This document shows, one piece after another, positions 42,686-51,954 of a stretch of 64,000 nucleotides of DNA. Origin of the DNA: Catellatospora sp. IY07-71 (lineage in GTDB: Bacteria; Actinomycetota; Actinomycetes; Mycobacteriales; Micromonosporaceae). Position 1 is the stretch's first letter. Each line of letters opens with the position of its first letter. Under the pieces are notes generated by a model, which worked only from the letters and a program-made list of their open reading frames with translations, had not been told where the DNA came from and made no database searches. The stretch spans positions 8,305,001 through 8,369,000 of the forward strand of contig NZ_AP023360.1 of assembly GCF_018326265.1 (NCBI RefSeq). Reading direction: 5' to 3'. A program made the translations under genes and the position numbers.

Positions 42686-44128
42686 CTAGCTGATCTTCGC
42701 GTTGACGTGGATGGCGATCGCGTCGTGCGCGGCGACGTTCGCCGCGAACCAGCCGTTGGCGTCGACCGTGATCACCGGGCCGGTGCAGGTGGTGCCGCTC
42801 TTCTCACCGTGGATGACGTCGCAGTAGCGGCCCGCGGGCAGGTTCGTCTGGTACGAGCGCCCGTTGATCGCGCCGTCCTCGTCGTTGATCGTGAGGTAGC
42901 CCTTGCCGTTACGGCCGAACGCGATGTGGTTGTTGCCGTTGTCGTACCAGTTCACCATCGTGGTGCCCTTGACCGCGTTGTGGAAGCCGACCATGTTGGC
43001 GATGACCTGCCAGCGGTGCTCGCAGCGCCAGCCGCCGCTGAAGCAGGTCGCGTTGTTGGTCTTGCCGTTGGCGTCCGACGGCGGCCCCTGGTCCTTGCTG
43101 CTGAACTCGTAGCTGCTCATCACGGTCGGCGAGCCGTACGGCCAGGCCAGCATGAACGCGTTGGCCAGCGCGTAGATGCCGTTGTCCTTGTACGTCAGGA
43201 TGTCGCCGCCGTCGCGCTGGGTGTCGTGGTTGTCGACGAACACGGCGGCCTTGCCTGTGGTCAGGTGCCCCCACGGCTCGCCGAAGTTCTTCAGGTAGGC
43301 CAGCCTCTCGCGGCGGAACACCCGGCCCAGGTCCTTGCCGTAGCGGAACTCGTGCACGTCGCCGTTGCCGGTGTACTCGGTCGGCTGCACCGGCTCGCCC
43401 GCGCCGTAGATGACCTCCTGGACGTGGTACACCGAGCGGGACAGCTTGCCCTTGATCGCCGCGATGTCGGCGGCCGGCATGTGCTTGCTGGCGTCCCAGC
43501 GGAACCCGTCCACGCCGAGGCTGAGCAGGTCGTTGAGGTAGTTCGCCAGCTTGGTGCGGACGTAGTCGCTCTCGGTCTTGAGGTCGGCGAGGTTGACCAG
43601 CTCGCAGTTCTGCACCTCGTACCGGTCGCCGTAGTTCACGATGTCGTCGGTGCCGTTGCGGCCGCAGTGGTGGAAGTCCTGCGTCTGGTAGATGCCGGGG
43701 TAGTTGTACGACGTGTAGGTGGACCCGGCCCAGCCGGTGCCCGAGCCGACGCCGGTGGTGTGGTTGACCACCGCGTCGACGATGACCTTCACGCCCGCGT
43801 TGTGGCAGGTGGTGACCATCGACTGGAACTGCGCCCGGGTGCCCTTGCGGGACTCGACCCGGTAGCTGACCGGCTGGTACGCCACCCACCACTGCTGGCC
43901 GCGCACGTGCTCCTGGGGCGGGGAGACCTGCACGTAGCCGTAGCCGCGCGGGCCGAGGTAGTTGGTGCACTCGGTGGCGACCGAGGGCCAGTTCCACTCG
44001 AAGAGCTGGACGATGACGTCCTTGGTGCCTGAGGGGCCGGCCGCCGCCGGTGCGGACAGGGGTAGGGGCAGCATCGCGGCGAGCACCGCGGTCAGCGCCA
44101 GGGGAAGAAGTCTGCGTCGTCGCAGCAT
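42686..44128 (-). CDS. Secreted alpha-amylase (GH13)
   Basis: 480 residues from the ATG at 44128 (GGAG seven bases upstream). The signal peptide MLRRRRLLPLALTAVLAAML ends near APAAA. It hydrolyses internal alpha-1,4 bonds of starch outside the cell. The four GH13 regions are visible: VDAVVNHTT, GFRWDASKHM (nucleophile Asp), QEVIYG (acid/base Glu) and FVDNHDTQR (third Asp). It has the compact Streptomyces/animal-type layout, with a C-terminal beta domain and no starch-binding module. Direct repeats TGAAACC upstream (44190-44206) and TTGCGGCAA (44208-44216) could be carbon-catabolite or maltose-regulator sites. Confidence 0.95.
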   Translation of the reverse strand: MLRRRRLLPLALTAVLAAMLPLPLSAPAAAGPSGTKDVIVQLFEWNWPSVATECTNYLGPRGYGYVQVSPPQEHVRGQQWWVAYQPVSYRVESRKGTRAQFQSMVTTCHNAGVKVIVDAVVNHTTGVGSGTGWAGSTYTSYNYPGIYQTQDFHHCGRNGTDDIVNYGDRYEVQNCELVNLADLKTESDYVRTKLANYLNDLLSLGVDGFRWDASKHMPAADIAAIKGKLSRSVYHVQEVIYGAGEPVQPTEYTGNGDVHEFRYGKDLGRVFRRERLAYLKNFGEPWGHLTTGKAAVFVDNHDTQRDGGDILTYKDNGIYALANAFMLAWPYGSPTVMSSYEFSSKDQGPPSDANGKTNNATCFSGGWRCEHRWQVIANMVGFHNAVKGTTMVNWYDNGNNHIAFGRNGKGYLTINDEDGAINGRSYQTNLPAGRYCDVIHGEKSGTTCTGPVITVDANGWFAANVAAHDAIAIHVNAKIS

Positions 44129-44295
44129 GGGAACACTCCGGACGGTACGAGGGGACGAGTCGTCGCGGTGCACCGGCTCGCACGGGATTGAAACCGTGCT
44201 GAAACCTTGCGGCAATATTCACAAGAACTTTCAATGAAGTCAACGAGTCCGAAGCAGATCGGCACGCCGACGCCCCCGCAAGATCTTGCCGCGAC

Positions 44296-45222
44296 TCAGC
44301 CCAGCAGGCGCTCCGCCGAAGCCAGGTAGGCCCGACCGGCTTCGGGCTGACCGTGGCGGATCATGTAGAGCCCCGACGAGACCCGCTCGATGAAGCCCCA
44401 CTCCCAGATCACCTGCGGGTCCACCCCGGTCGCCGTGGCCAGCCGGGCGCACCAGCCGCGCAGCAGCGCGACCGGATCGGCCGCCGCCAGCAGCTCCGCC
44501 TCCCAGCCCCGCACCGCGACGCCGAGGTCGTAGCCGGGGTCGCAGAGGAAGCCGTCCGGGTCGACGAAGACGTACCCGGACTCGGCCCCCGCGCGCGGCG
44601 ACAGCACCGCCAGGGCGTTGTCCGGGTGGGCGTCGCCGTGGCAGACCACGCAGCCGGTCACGTCGAAGGCGGCGGCGCGGCGGCGGGCGTAGTCCAGCGC
44701 CCGGCCGAGCACCGCCGGGGAGCACGGCTCGCCGGTCTCGGGATACAGCTGCTCGATCAGCTCGTGCAGCGTGCCGGCCTTGTCCTGGCCGGGCGGCACG
44801 GTCGCGCCGGGCGGGTGCGGCACCCGCCACGCCTCGCGCAGCGTCGCGGCCAGCACGTCGAGCACCCGCTCCGGGGGCAGGCCCGCCGCGGGCAGGGCCG
44901 GGCCCAGCGGTTCGAGCAGCGCCGCGTCGCGGGCGGCGTCGTACGCGTACAGCCGCACGTACCCGTGGCCGTGCGCGGCTTCGAGCGTGCGCACCTGGCC
45001 GGCGAAGCCGTCGCCGGGCGGCGCGAGGCGCAGCACCGCATCGGTGCCGTCGGCCGCCCGCACCCGCAGCACCAGCGCGGCCGACCCGCCGGTCAGCGCC
45101 TCACCGGGGGTCAGCGCCCAGTCGGCGCACACGTCGGCGACCCGCTCCGGCAGGGACGCGAGCCAGTCGTGGGCGCCCCGGCTCACGGCGGTGCGGCGCA
45201 TCAGGTCGGGCAGCTCGATCAC
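44296..45222 (-). CDS. APH(6)/hydroxyurea-type phosphotransferase
   Basis: About 308 residues; GTG at 45222 is preferred, with GTG at 45231 or 45258 also possible. The kinase core carries AALVLRVRAADGTDAVLRLAPPG (nucleotide region), CHGDAHPDNAL (catalytic Asp) and VFVDPDGFLCDPGYDLGVAVRGW (metal-binding Asp). This arrangement resembles the streptomycin 6-phosphotransferase/hydroxyurea kinase family. Many chromosomal members are not proven resistance genes. No aminoglycoside biosynthetic genes are nearby, so resistance is only a possibility. Confidence 0.85.
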   Translation of the reverse strand: MIELPDLMRRTAVSRGAHDWLASLPERVADVCADWALTPGEALTGGSAALVLRVRAADGTDAVLRLAPPGDGFAGQVRTLEAAHGHGYVRLYAYDAARDAALLEPLGPALPAAGLPPERVLDVLAATLREAWRVPHPPGATVPPGQDKAGTLHELIEQLYPETGEPCSPAVLGRALDYARRRAAAFDVTGCVVCHGDAHPDNALAVLSPRAGAESGYVFVDPDGFLCDPGYDLGVAVRGWEAELLAAADPVALLRGWCARLATATGVDPQVIWEWGFIERVSSGLYMIRHGQPEAGRAYLASAERLLG

Positions 45223-45289
45223 GCAGCTCACGATGCCAGCCGGGCGCCGCGCACCCAACCGGATAACGGCGAAGCGCGGCGCGCCAAAG

Positions 45290-45341
45290 CGGATCTAGAA
45301 GCTTTGTTGTCGCTCGGGCAGCACCAATTCATCTAGATCCG
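45290..45341. repeat. 10-bp inverted repeat CGGATCTAGA/TCTAGATCCG
   Basis: CGGATCTAGA (45290-45299) and TCTAGATCCG (45332-45341) are exact reverse complements with a 32-base spacer. It sits in the divergent gap between the kinase and the FkbM gene, so it may overlap promoters. Confidence 0.55.
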
Positions 45342-45420
45342 GAATCCACGCGGCGAGCCGCCCCGGTAGCCACGAGATCGGGAACGCTGCCGCGGGGGGC
45401 CGGGCGGGTTAGGCTCGGCC

Positions 45421-46176
45421 ATGCTCGCTCGCGCCTGGGGAATCACCCGGTCTCTCGCGATGTACCACGGCATCCCCGGCCGGCACCGGCGGATGCGCCG
45501 CTTCTACGGGCAGTTCCTCGGCCCCGGCGACGTCGGTTTCGACATCGGCGCGCACGTGGGCAGCCGGGTGCGGCCGTGGCGGCGACTGGGCGCCCGGGTG
45601 GTCGCCGTCGAGCCGCAGCCGGACTGCCTGCGCGTGCTGCGGCTGTTCTTCGGGCGCGACCCGGAGGTGGCGATCCTGCCCATCGCGGTGGGCGCGCGGG
45701 CGGGCACGGCGAGCCTGGCCCTGTCCTCGGCCACGCCGACCGTGTCCAGCATGTCGCACGAGTGGATCGAGACGGTGACCAGCACCGACGACCGCTTCGC
45801 GGCCGTACGCTGGGATCGGGCCGTCGAGGTCGAGGTGGTCACCCTCGACGACCTGATCGCCGCGCACGGCGAACCGGCCTTCTGCAAGATCGATGTGGAG
45901 GGTTTCGAGACGGACGTGCTGCGCGGCCTGTCCCGCCCGCTGCGCGCCCTGTCCTTCGAATACCTGCCGCCAGCGCACGACGCCGCGCTGACCTCGCTGG
46001 AGCTGGTCGAGCAGCTCGGCGCGGGACGCTACGAGTACAACTACGCCCCCGTCGAGACCATGCGCTTCGCGAGCGACCGCTGGCTCAGCGCCGCCGAGCT
46101 GGCTGACCTGCTCGAACAGCGCTTCCGCCCGCTCGGCCGCTCGGGCGACGTCTACGCCCGCACCCGCTCGCTCTGA
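45421..46176 (+). CDS. FkbM family methyltransferase
   Basis: 251 residues. A SAM-binding motif FDIGAHVGS (about 40-48) is followed by VVAVEPQPDCLRVL, CKIDVEGFETDVLRGL and LSFEYLPPA, the FkbM order. The family O-methylates sugars and secondary metabolites, often in envelope glycan or antibiotic pathways. It overlaps the convergent CDP-alcohol phosphatidyltransferase gene by 25 bases at the 3' ends. The proximity to the glycosyltransferase/flippase run suggests it methylates a sugar of the same product (inference). Confidence 0.9.
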   Translation: MLARAWGITRSLAMYHGIPGRHRRMRRFYGQFLGPGDVGFDIGAHVGSRVRPWRRLGARVVAVEPQPDCLRVLRLFFGRDPEVAILPIAVGARAGTASLALSSATPTVSSMSHEWIETVTSTDDRFAAVRWDRAVEVEVVTLDDLIAAHGEPAFCKIDVEGFETDVLRGLSRPLRALSFEYLPPAHDAALTSLELVEQLGAGRYEYNYAPVETMRFASDRWLSAAELADLLEQRFRPLGRSGDVYARTRSL

Positions 46177-46961
46177 TCCCCCGGCACGGCCCCGTCGGCC
46201 GCCGCCGCGCCGCCCAGCCCGCGCGCCTCTACAGGAGTCGCGCCCATGAGGAAGGCGGGGCGCGTGGCGAGGGCGTGGCGGTGGCGGAAGAGGTAGCCGA
46301 CGTCGCGGCCGAAGGACTCGGTGAGCAGGGCGAGCGCGGCCACGAGGGCGATGACGACCAGGGGGCGGGGCAGCAGGTTCGCGGCGGCGGCGCAGAGCAC
46401 GATGCCCTGGATCGCGGCCACCACCTTGCGCCAGTAGCGCGGGAACAGCCGCCCGTTCAGCCACGGCAGCACCCAGGTCGCCACGACGTACACGTAGCGC
46501 ATCGCGCCGATGGCGAGGACCCAGATTCCGAACCGGGGTGCGGCGTACAGGCTCAGGACCAGGATCAGGAACGCGTCGACCTCCATGTCGAAGCGCGCGC
46601 CGAACGCCGAGTCGGTGCCGGTCCCCCGGGCCACCCGGCCGTCGACCGCGTCGAGCACCAGCGCCACCACGGTGACCCCGACCAGCACCGGGACCGCGAC
46701 CTCGTGGACGAAGGAGTCGGCGACCAGCGCGGTGACGCAGCCGGCGAGCAGCGCCCGGCTCAGCGTGACGCGGTCGGCGGGGCCGAACCCGTTGCGGCGC
46801 GCGGTCCGCAGCGCCCGGTCGACCAGCAGGCACAGTGCGATGCCGTACCCGATGCCGGCCAGCCACCCCGCGCTGCCCAGCCCGGTCGTCGAGGCCAGCA
46901 CCACCAGCAGGGCGAACTGGACGATCAGGCCGATCACCGGGCCCGGTCGCAGCGACGGCAC
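46152..46961 (-). CDS. CDP-alcohol phosphatidyltransferase
   Basis: 269 residues from GTG at 46961, where GGAGG is four to five bases upstream; longer in-frame starts overlap the next gene's ribosome site. Six or so membrane helices. The full catalytic signature is visible, D-x2-DG-x2-AR-x8-G-x3-D-x3-D (DAVDGRVARGTGTDSAFGARFDMEVD, in two halves), so it should transfer a phosphatidyl or similar group from CDP-lipid to an alcohol with Mg2+. It is divergent from the dehydrogenase gene with 44 bases between starts, so one bidirectional promoter region serves it and the plus-strand run. The alcohol acceptor is unknown. Confidence 0.9.
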   Translation of the reverse strand: MPSLRPGPVIGLIVQFALLVVLASTTGLGSAGWLAGIGYGIALCLLVDRALRTARRNGFGPADRVTLSRALLAGCVTALVADSFVHEVAVPVLVGVTVVALVLDAVDGRVARGTGTDSAFGARFDMEVDAFLILVLSLYAAPRFGIWVLAIGAMRYVYVVATWVLPWLNGRLFPRYWRKVVAAIQGIVLCAAAANLLPRPLVVIALVAALALLTESFGRDVGYLFRHRHALATRPAFLMGATPVEARGLGGAAAADGAVPGDQSERVRA

Positions 46962-47005
46962 GGCGCCTCCGTTAGGTTCGGTGGAGATCGGGTGAGGAGA
47001 GATCG

Positions 47006-47986
47006 ATGGCATCCTACGCGCGCGCCTTCTGGATCGCCTCGCCACGCGCGGGCGAGATCCGGCCGGTGGCCGTGCCCGCGCCCGGCCCCGACGAGGTGCT
47101 GGTGCGCACCGTCCACACCGGCATCAGCCGCGGCACCGAGACCCTCGTGTTCCGCGGCGAGGTGCCCGAGAGCCAGTACGCGATCATGCGCGCGCCGTTC
47201 CAGGAGGGCGGCTTCCCCGGCCCGGTGAAGTACGGCTACCTCAACGTCGGCGTCGTCGAACAGGGCCCGGCGGACCTGCTCGGCCGCACCGTGTTCTGCC
47301 TGTATCCGCACCAGACCCGCTACGTCGTGCCCTCGCGCGCCGTGGTGCCGGTGCCCGACGGCGTGCCCGCCCGCCGCGCGGTGCTCGCGGGCACCGTGGA
47401 GACCGCGGTCAACGCGCTGTGGGACGCCGCGCCGCTGGTCGGCGACCGGATCGCGGTGGTCGGCGCGGGCATGGTCGGCGCGTGCGCCGCGATCCTGCTG
47501 GCCCGCCTGCCCGGCGTGCGTCTGCAGCTGGTCGACGCCGATCCCGGCCGGGCCGCGCTGGCCGCCGCGCTCGACATCCCGTTCCGCCTCCCGCAGGACG
47601 CCGACGGCGGCTGTGACCTGGTGTTCCACGCCAGCGCGTCGGCCGCGGGACTGCAGCGCGGCCTGGAGCTGCTCGCGCCGGAGGGCACCGTGATCGAGCT
47701 GAGCTGGTACGGCGACCGCGAGGTCGGCCTGCGGCTGGGCGGGGAGTTCCACTCCGGACGGCTGAGCATCCGGGCCAGCCAGGTGGGCACGGTGTCCCCG
47801 GCCCGCGCGGCGCGGCGCTCGCACGCCGACCGGCTCGCGCTCGCCCTGGACCTGCTGCGCGACCCGGTCTTCGACGCGCTGCTGTCCGGCGAGTCGGGCT
47901 TCGAGCAGCTGCCGGAGGTGCTGGCCGGGCTGGCCGACGGCACCCTGGCGGCCCTGTGCCATGTCATCACCTACGGCAAGGAGTGA
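47006..47986 (+). CDS. MDR superfamily (zinc-type) dehydrogenase
   Basis: 326 residues; GAGGAG precedes the ATG. The GroES-like N-terminal domain (TVHTGISRGTETLVFRGEVP) and Rossmann domain with VVGAGMVGACAAILLA (about 150-165) are present. Typical structural-zinc cysteines are absent, and the catalytic-zinc ligands are not obvious, which fits the BchC/threonine-dehydrogenase-like branch of short MDR proteins. First gene of a packed seven-gene run; the next gene starts four bases after its stop. Confidence 0.9.
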   Translation: MASYARAFWIASPRAGEIRPVAVPAPGPDEVLVRTVHTGISRGTETLVFRGEVPESQYAIMRAPFQEGGFPGPVKYGYLNVGVVEQGPADLLGRTVFCLYPHQTRYVVPSRAVVPVPDGVPARRAVLAGTVETAVNALWDAAPLVGDRIAVVGAGMVGACAAILLARLPGVRLQLVDADPGRAALAAALDIPFRLPQDADGGCDLVFHASASAAGLQRGLELLAPEGTVIELSWYGDREVGLRLGGEFHSGRLSIRASQVGTVSPARAARRSHADRLALALDLLRDPVFDALLSGESGFEQLPEVLAGLADGTLAALCHVITYGKE

Positions 47987-47989
47987 CCG

Positions 47990-48388
47990 GTGTTCAGCGT
48001 GACCGTCCGCGACCACATGATGATCGCCCACAGTTTCCGCGGTGAGGTCTTCGGGCCCGCGCAGCGCCTGCACGGCGCCACGTTCGTGGTGGACGCGACG
48101 TTCCGCCGCGCGGACGTCGACGCCGACGGCATCGTGGTCGACATCGCGGCCGCCGCCCGCGCGCTGAACGCCGTGGTGGGCGAGTTCAACCTGCGCAACC
48201 TCGACGAGGTGCCCGCGCTCGCGGGCCTGAACACCACCACCGAGGTCCTCGCGAAGGTGATCGCGGACCGGCTCGCCGAGCAGGCACGCGCGGGCGCGCT
48301 CGGCGACGGCGCGCGCGAGCTGGCCGGCCTCACGGTCACCCTGCACGAGTCGCACATCGCCTGGGCGAGCTACGAGCGCACCCTGTGA
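47990..48388 (+). CDS. 6-pyruvoyl-tetrahydropterin synthase/QueD-like protein (divergent active site)
   Basis: 132 residues from GTG. The T-fold pattern is clear: [26 protein letters not shown] at the start, [32 protein letters not shown] and [11 protein letters not shown]. Classical enzymes need a cysteine four residues before the HGH motif and all three zinc histidines; here the sequence reads A-Q-R-L-H-G-A, so the Cys and the last zinc His are replaced. The protein may catalyse a different cyclisation or lyase step, or bind a pterin. It overlaps the glycosyltransferase start (ATG/GTGA type). Confidence 0.87.
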   Translation: MFSVTVRDHMMIAHSFRGEVFGPAQRLHGATFVVDATFRRADVDADGIVVDIAAAARALNAVVGEFNLRNLDEVPALAGLNTTTEVLAKVIADRLAEQARAGALGDGARELAGLTVTLHESHIAWASYERTL

Positions 48389-49557
48389 CGTCCGACCCGG
48401 ACGCGGCCGGGCAGGCCGCGCCCGGCGGTGCCGGCCCCGGTCGCCCGCCGGACGCCCCGCGGCCGGGCGGCGGCCGAGCGGGCGGGCCGTCCGCGACCGT
48501 CGACCCGGCCGTGCACGTCGTGCTGCCGGGTGACATCGACGACCCGGCCGCGCCCAGCGGCGGCAACCGCTACGACCGCAGGCTGTGCGACGGGCTGGCG
48601 GCCCTCGGGTGGACGGTGCACGAGCACGCCGTGCCGGGTGCGTGGCCGCGGCCGTCCGGGACGGTGCTCGCCGCGCTCGCGCAGCGGCTGGACACCCTGC
48701 CCGAGGGCGCGCTCATCCTGGTGGACGGGCTCGTCGCCGCCGGGGCCGGGGACGCGCTGGCCGCCCACGCGGACCGGCTGCGGCTGGTCCTGCTCGCGCA
48801 CATGGTGTTCGGTGACGAGGCCGCCGACCTGCGCATCCAGGAGGGCCGCGCCCTGCGGGCGGCGTCCGCCGTGCTCACCGTCAGCCGGTGGTGCCGCACC
48901 CGCCTGATCGAGCGGTACGCGCTGCCGCCCGCCCGCGTCCACGTCGCCACCCCCGGCGTCGACGCCGCACCCGCCGCACCCGGGTCGGCGTCCGGATCGC
49001 GGCTGCTCTGCGTGGCCGCGCTCGCCCCGCACAAAGGACAGGACGTGCTGGCCGACGCCCTGTCCCGGCTGGACGAGCTGCCCTGGACCTGCACCTGCGC
49101 CGGTCCCCTCGACCGTGACCCGGCCTTCGTCACGGCACTGCGTGCACACCCGGCCGGACCCCGGATCGCCCTGCCGGGACCGCTGACCGGCGCCGCGCTC
49201 GACGCGGCGTACGCGGACGCTGATCTGCTCGTCCTGCCCTCGCGGGGGGAGAGCTACGGGATGGTGGTCACCGAGGCCCTGGCCCGGGGTTTACCGGTGC
49301 TGACGTGCGACGTCGCCGGGCTGCCCGAGGCCGTGGGCCGCGCCCCGGACGGCAGCCTGCCCGCGCTGCTGGTGCCGCCCGGCGACCCGGCCGCGCTGGC
49401 TGCGGCGCTGCGCCGCTGGCTGACCGAGCCACCGCTGCGCGACGAGCTGCGCCGGTCGGCCCGTAGCAGGCGTGACACGCTCAGCGGATGGGAGGGCACC
49501 GCCCGGCGGGCCGCCGCCGTCCTCTCCGTGGTGGCGATGACGCGCGAGGCCACCTGA
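48385..49557 (+). CDS. Glycosyltransferase family 4
   Basis: 390 residues from GTG, overlapping the upstream gene's stop by four bases. After a Pro/Gly/Ala-rich ~40-residue N-terminal tail comes a GT-B fold: [19 protein letters not shown] acceptor domain, then donor domain with [20 protein letters not shown] and [20 protein letters not shown] (E-x7-E motif). It should use a nucleotide sugar to add a hexose to a lipid- or small-molecule-linked acceptor. Neighbours suggest an envelope or glycosylated pterin-like product. Confidence 0.9.
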   Translation: MTSDPDAAGQAAPGGAGPGRPPDAPRPGGGRAGGPSATVDPAVHVVLPGDIDDPAAPSGGNRYDRRLCDGLAALGWTVHEHAVPGAWPRPSGTVLAALAQRLDTLPEGALILVDGLVAAGAGDALAAHADRLRLVLLAHMVFGDEAADLRIQEGRALRAASAVLTVSRWCRTRLIERYALPPARVHVATPGVDAAPAAPGSASGSRLLCVAALAPHKGQDVLADALSRLDELPWTCTCAGPLDRDPAFVTALRAHPAGPRIALPGPLTGAALDAAYADADLLVLPSRGESYGMVVTEALARGLPVLTCDVAGLPEAVGRAPDGSLPALLVPPGDPAALAAALRRWLTEPPLRDELRRSARSRRDTLSGWEGTARRAAAVLSVVAMTREAT

Positions 49558-49618
49558 TGATGGGCGCTCTGTGTATAAATCCACAGACACCCCGGGCCGT
49601 TACCCCTAGGAAGATGAA

Positions 49619-50635
49619 GTGCTTGGACGGGAGATCGTGTTGCGCAGCGCCTTGACGGGGAACGCCGCCCGGCCACCGGGAGCGGCGGCGCGACAGGTCG
49701 GGCGGTGGGCGCGGCTGCTGGGCGGCCTGGCCATCCTGGCGCTGCTGCTGTGGCAGATGGGCACCGGCCCGTTCCTCGACGGGGTGCGCCGGATCGACCG
49801 CGCCGCGCTGGCCGCCGCGTTCGCCGTCAGCGTGCTGACCACGGTCTGCTGCGCCTGGCGCTGGCGCCTGGTCGCGGGCGGGTTCGGCGTGCGGCTGCCG
49901 CTGGGCCGGGCCGTCGCGGCGTACTACCACGCGATCTTCCTCAACACCACGCTGCCCGGCGGGGTGGTCGGCGACGTGCACCGGGCGCTGCGGCACGGGC
50001 TCGACATCAGCGACGTGCGCCTGGCCGTGCGCGCCGTGGTCGCCGAGCGCGTGATCGGGCTGGCCGTGCAGCTGGCCGCCACGACGGTGCTGCTGCTGGT
50101 GCTGCCCTCGCCGGTGCGGCCGTACATGCCGCTGGTCCTGGCGGTCGCCGCCCTGCTCGGCGCGGCGAGCTGGCTGACCGGGCGGGCGCTGTCCCGGCCC
50201 GGGTCCACCCGGCCCGTCGCCCGCTGGCGGGACGGCCTGCGCCGCGATGCCGCCCAGCTGCGCACCGCGCTGGCCGCCCCCGGCGTGCTGGTGGGGGTCG
50301 TCGCCGTGTCGGCGCTCGGCGTGGCCGGGCACCTGGCGCTGTTCCTGCTCGCCGCGCGCACCGCCGGAGCGACCGCGCCACTGCCGCTGCTGGTGCCGCT
50401 GACCCAGCTCGCCCTGCTGGCGATGGCGCTGCCGGTCAGCTTCGCGGGCTGGGGCCCGCGCGAGGGCGTCGCCGCGTGGGCGTTCGGCGCCGCCGGGATG
50501 ACCGCCACGCAGGGGGTCGCCACCGCCGTCACGTACGGCGTGCTGGTCCTGGTCGCCGCGCTGCCCGGGGCGGCCGTGCTGCTGGCCCGCATGATTGCCC
50601 CCGCCCCCGCGCGGGTAGGTGGAAGCGATGTCTGA
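49619..50635 (+). CDS. Lysylphosphatidylglycerol synthase-like (flippase-like) membrane protein
   Basis: 338 residues from GTG, with AGGAAG five bases upstream; GTG at 49637 is a weaker alternative. About eight membrane helices, with the family signature YYHAIFLNTTLPGGVVGDVHRALR and the late SFAGWGPREGVAAWAFG. This is only the MprF-type flippase half; there is no lysyl-transferase domain. Such proteins often accompany glycosyltransferases and are thought to move glycolipid intermediates across the membrane. There is a 61-base gap upstream (with TATAAAT), the longest in the run, so an internal promoter is possible. Confidence 0.9.
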   Translation: MLGREIVLRSALTGNAARPPGAAARQVGRWARLLGGLAILALLLWQMGTGPFLDGVRRIDRAALAAAFAVSVLTTVCCAWRWRLVAGGFGVRLPLGRAVAAYYHAIFLNTTLPGGVVGDVHRALRHGLDISDVRLAVRAVVAERVIGLAVQLAATTVLLLVLPSPVRPYMPLVLAVAALLGAASWLTGRALSRPGSTRPVARWRDGLRRDAAQLRTALAAPGVLVGVVAVSALGVAGHLALFLLAARTAGATAPLPLLVPLTQLALLAMALPVSFAGWGPREGVAAWAFGAAGMTATQGVATAVTYGVLVLVAALPGAAVLLARMIAPAPARVGGSDV

Positions 50636-51335
50636 CCGCCCGTACGTCCTGCTCAGCTGCAGCATGTCGATCGACGGTTATCTCGACGCCGCGAGCGACG
50701 AGCGGCTGCTGCTGTCGAACGACGCCGACTTCGACCGGGTCGACGAGGTGCGCGCGAGCTGCGACGCGATCCTGGTCGGCGCGCGCACGGTGCGCCGGGA
50801 CAACCCGCGCCTGATGGTCCGCGACCAGGCCCGCCGCGATGCGCGGGTGGCCCGCGGCCTGCCGCCCTCCCCCATGAAGATCACCGTCACCGCCCAGGCC
50901 ATGCTCGACCCGGCGGCGGCCTTCTTCGCCACGGGCGACGTCGAGAAGCTGGTGTACTGCGCCAGCCGCCGCGTCGAGCACGCCCGGCGCAAGCTCGGCG
51001 AGGTGGCGACCGTGGTGGACGGCGGCGAGCCGGTCGACCTGAACTGGGTCACCAAGGACCTGCACACCCGCGGCGTGAGCAGGCTGATGGTGGAGGGCGG
51101 CGGCACCATCCACACCCAGTTCCTCACCGCCGACCTCGCCGACGAGCTGCATCTGGTGGTGGCCCCGTTCTTCGTCGGTGACTCACGGGCCAGCCGCTTC
51201 GTCGGCGACGGCCACTTCCCGTGGCGGCCGGGCCGCCGGGCGGAACTCGCCGAGGTACGGCAGATCGGCGACGTCGTGCTGCTGCGCTACGCGTTGTCGC
51301 CGCGGTTCGGCAGCGCAGACCAGGGAGACCGATGA
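50628..51335 (+). CDS. RibD C-terminal (dihydrofolate reductase-like) reductase
   Basis: 235 residues from the ATG at 50628 (AGGTGGA five bases upstream), overlapping the flippase-like gene by eight bases. The DHFR-like fold of RibD reductases is visible: YVLLSCSMSIDGYLDAA, DAILVGARTVRRDNPRL, LMVEGGGTIHTQFL and DELHLVVAPFFVGD. In riboflavin synthesis this domain reduces the ribosyl chain of the deaminated GTP cyclohydrolase II product. No deaminase domain is fused here. It overlaps the GTP cyclohydrolase II gene, so the two steps are probably consecutive in a dedicated pathway. Confidence 0.92.
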   Translation: MSDRPYVLLSCSMSIDGYLDAASDERLLLSNDADFDRVDEVRASCDAILVGARTVRRDNPRLMVRDQARRDARVARGLPPSPMKITVTAQAMLDPAAAFFATGDVEKLVYCASRRVEHARRKLGEVATVVDGGEPVDLNWVTKDLHTRGVSRLMVEGGGTIHTQFLTADLADELHLVVAPFFVGDSRASRFVGDGHFPWRPGRRAELAEVRQIGDVVLLRYALSPRFGSADQGDR

Positions 51336-51952
51336 CCACGATGCTGCCCGCCGCGACCGTCCGTACGCAGGTGCCGGTGCCGCTGCGCTTCCACGACGGC
51401 TACACCGTCACCGCGCGCGTGATCACGTTCGCCGGGCTGGTCGACGGCCGCGAGCACCTGGCGCTCGCGCTCGGCGCGGCGGACCGGCCGGTGCCGCTGG
51501 TGCGCCCGCACAGCGAGTGCCTGACCGGGGACGTGTTCGGCAGCGAGCGCTGCGACTGCGGCCCGCAGCTGCGCGAGGCGGCCGAGCGCATCGCCACCGC
51601 CGGCGGCTACCTGCTCTACCTGCGCCAGGAGGGCCGCGGCATCGGCCTGTACGCCAAGCTCGACGCGTACGCGCTGCAGGACACCGGCCTGGACACCTAC
51701 GAGGCGAACCTGGCGCTCGGGCACGACGCCGACGCCCGCGACTACACCGTGGCCGCGCAGATGCTCGGCGCGCTCGGCGTGGACCGGGTCGCCCTGCTCA
51801 GCAACAACCCCGACAAGGCCGACCAGCTCACCCGCCTCGGCGTGACGGTGGCCGAGCGGATCCCCACGGGCGTGCACCTGTCCCCCGCCAACGCCGGCTA
51901 CCTGGCCACCAAGGCCCGCCGCGCCGCGCACACCCTGCACCTGGCCCGCTGA
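51332..51952 (+). CDS. ribA: GTP cyclohydrolase II
   Basis: 206 residues from ATG overlapping the previous stop (ATGA). It opens GTP to 2,5-diamino-6-(5-phosphoribosylamino)pyrimidin-4-one, formate and pyrophosphate. Zinc cysteines are in CLTGDVFGSERCDCG and the catalytic loop RQEGRGIGLYAKL is intact, with LLSNNPDK for GTP recognition. It lacks the RibB domain that riboflavin operon enzymes in actinobacteria usually carry. This and its context mark it as a second, pathway-specific copy rather than the riboflavin enzyme (inference). Confidence 0.94.
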   Translation: MTTMLPAATVRTQVPVPLRFHDGYTVTARVITFAGLVDGREHLALALGAADRPVPLVRPHSECLTGDVFGSERCDCGPQLREAAERIATAGGYLLYLRQEGRGIGLYAKLDAYALQDTGLDTYEANLALGHDADARDYTVAAQMLGALGVDRVALLSNNPDKADQLTRLGVTVAERIPTGVHLSPANAGYLATKARRAAHTLHLAR

Positions 51953-51954
51953 CC

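Noticed and set aside
44296-45222. Dedicated aminoglycoside biosynthetic/resistance locus
   Set aside because: Only a single APH(6)-like kinase; no sugar-aminotransferase or cyclitol genes are nearby.
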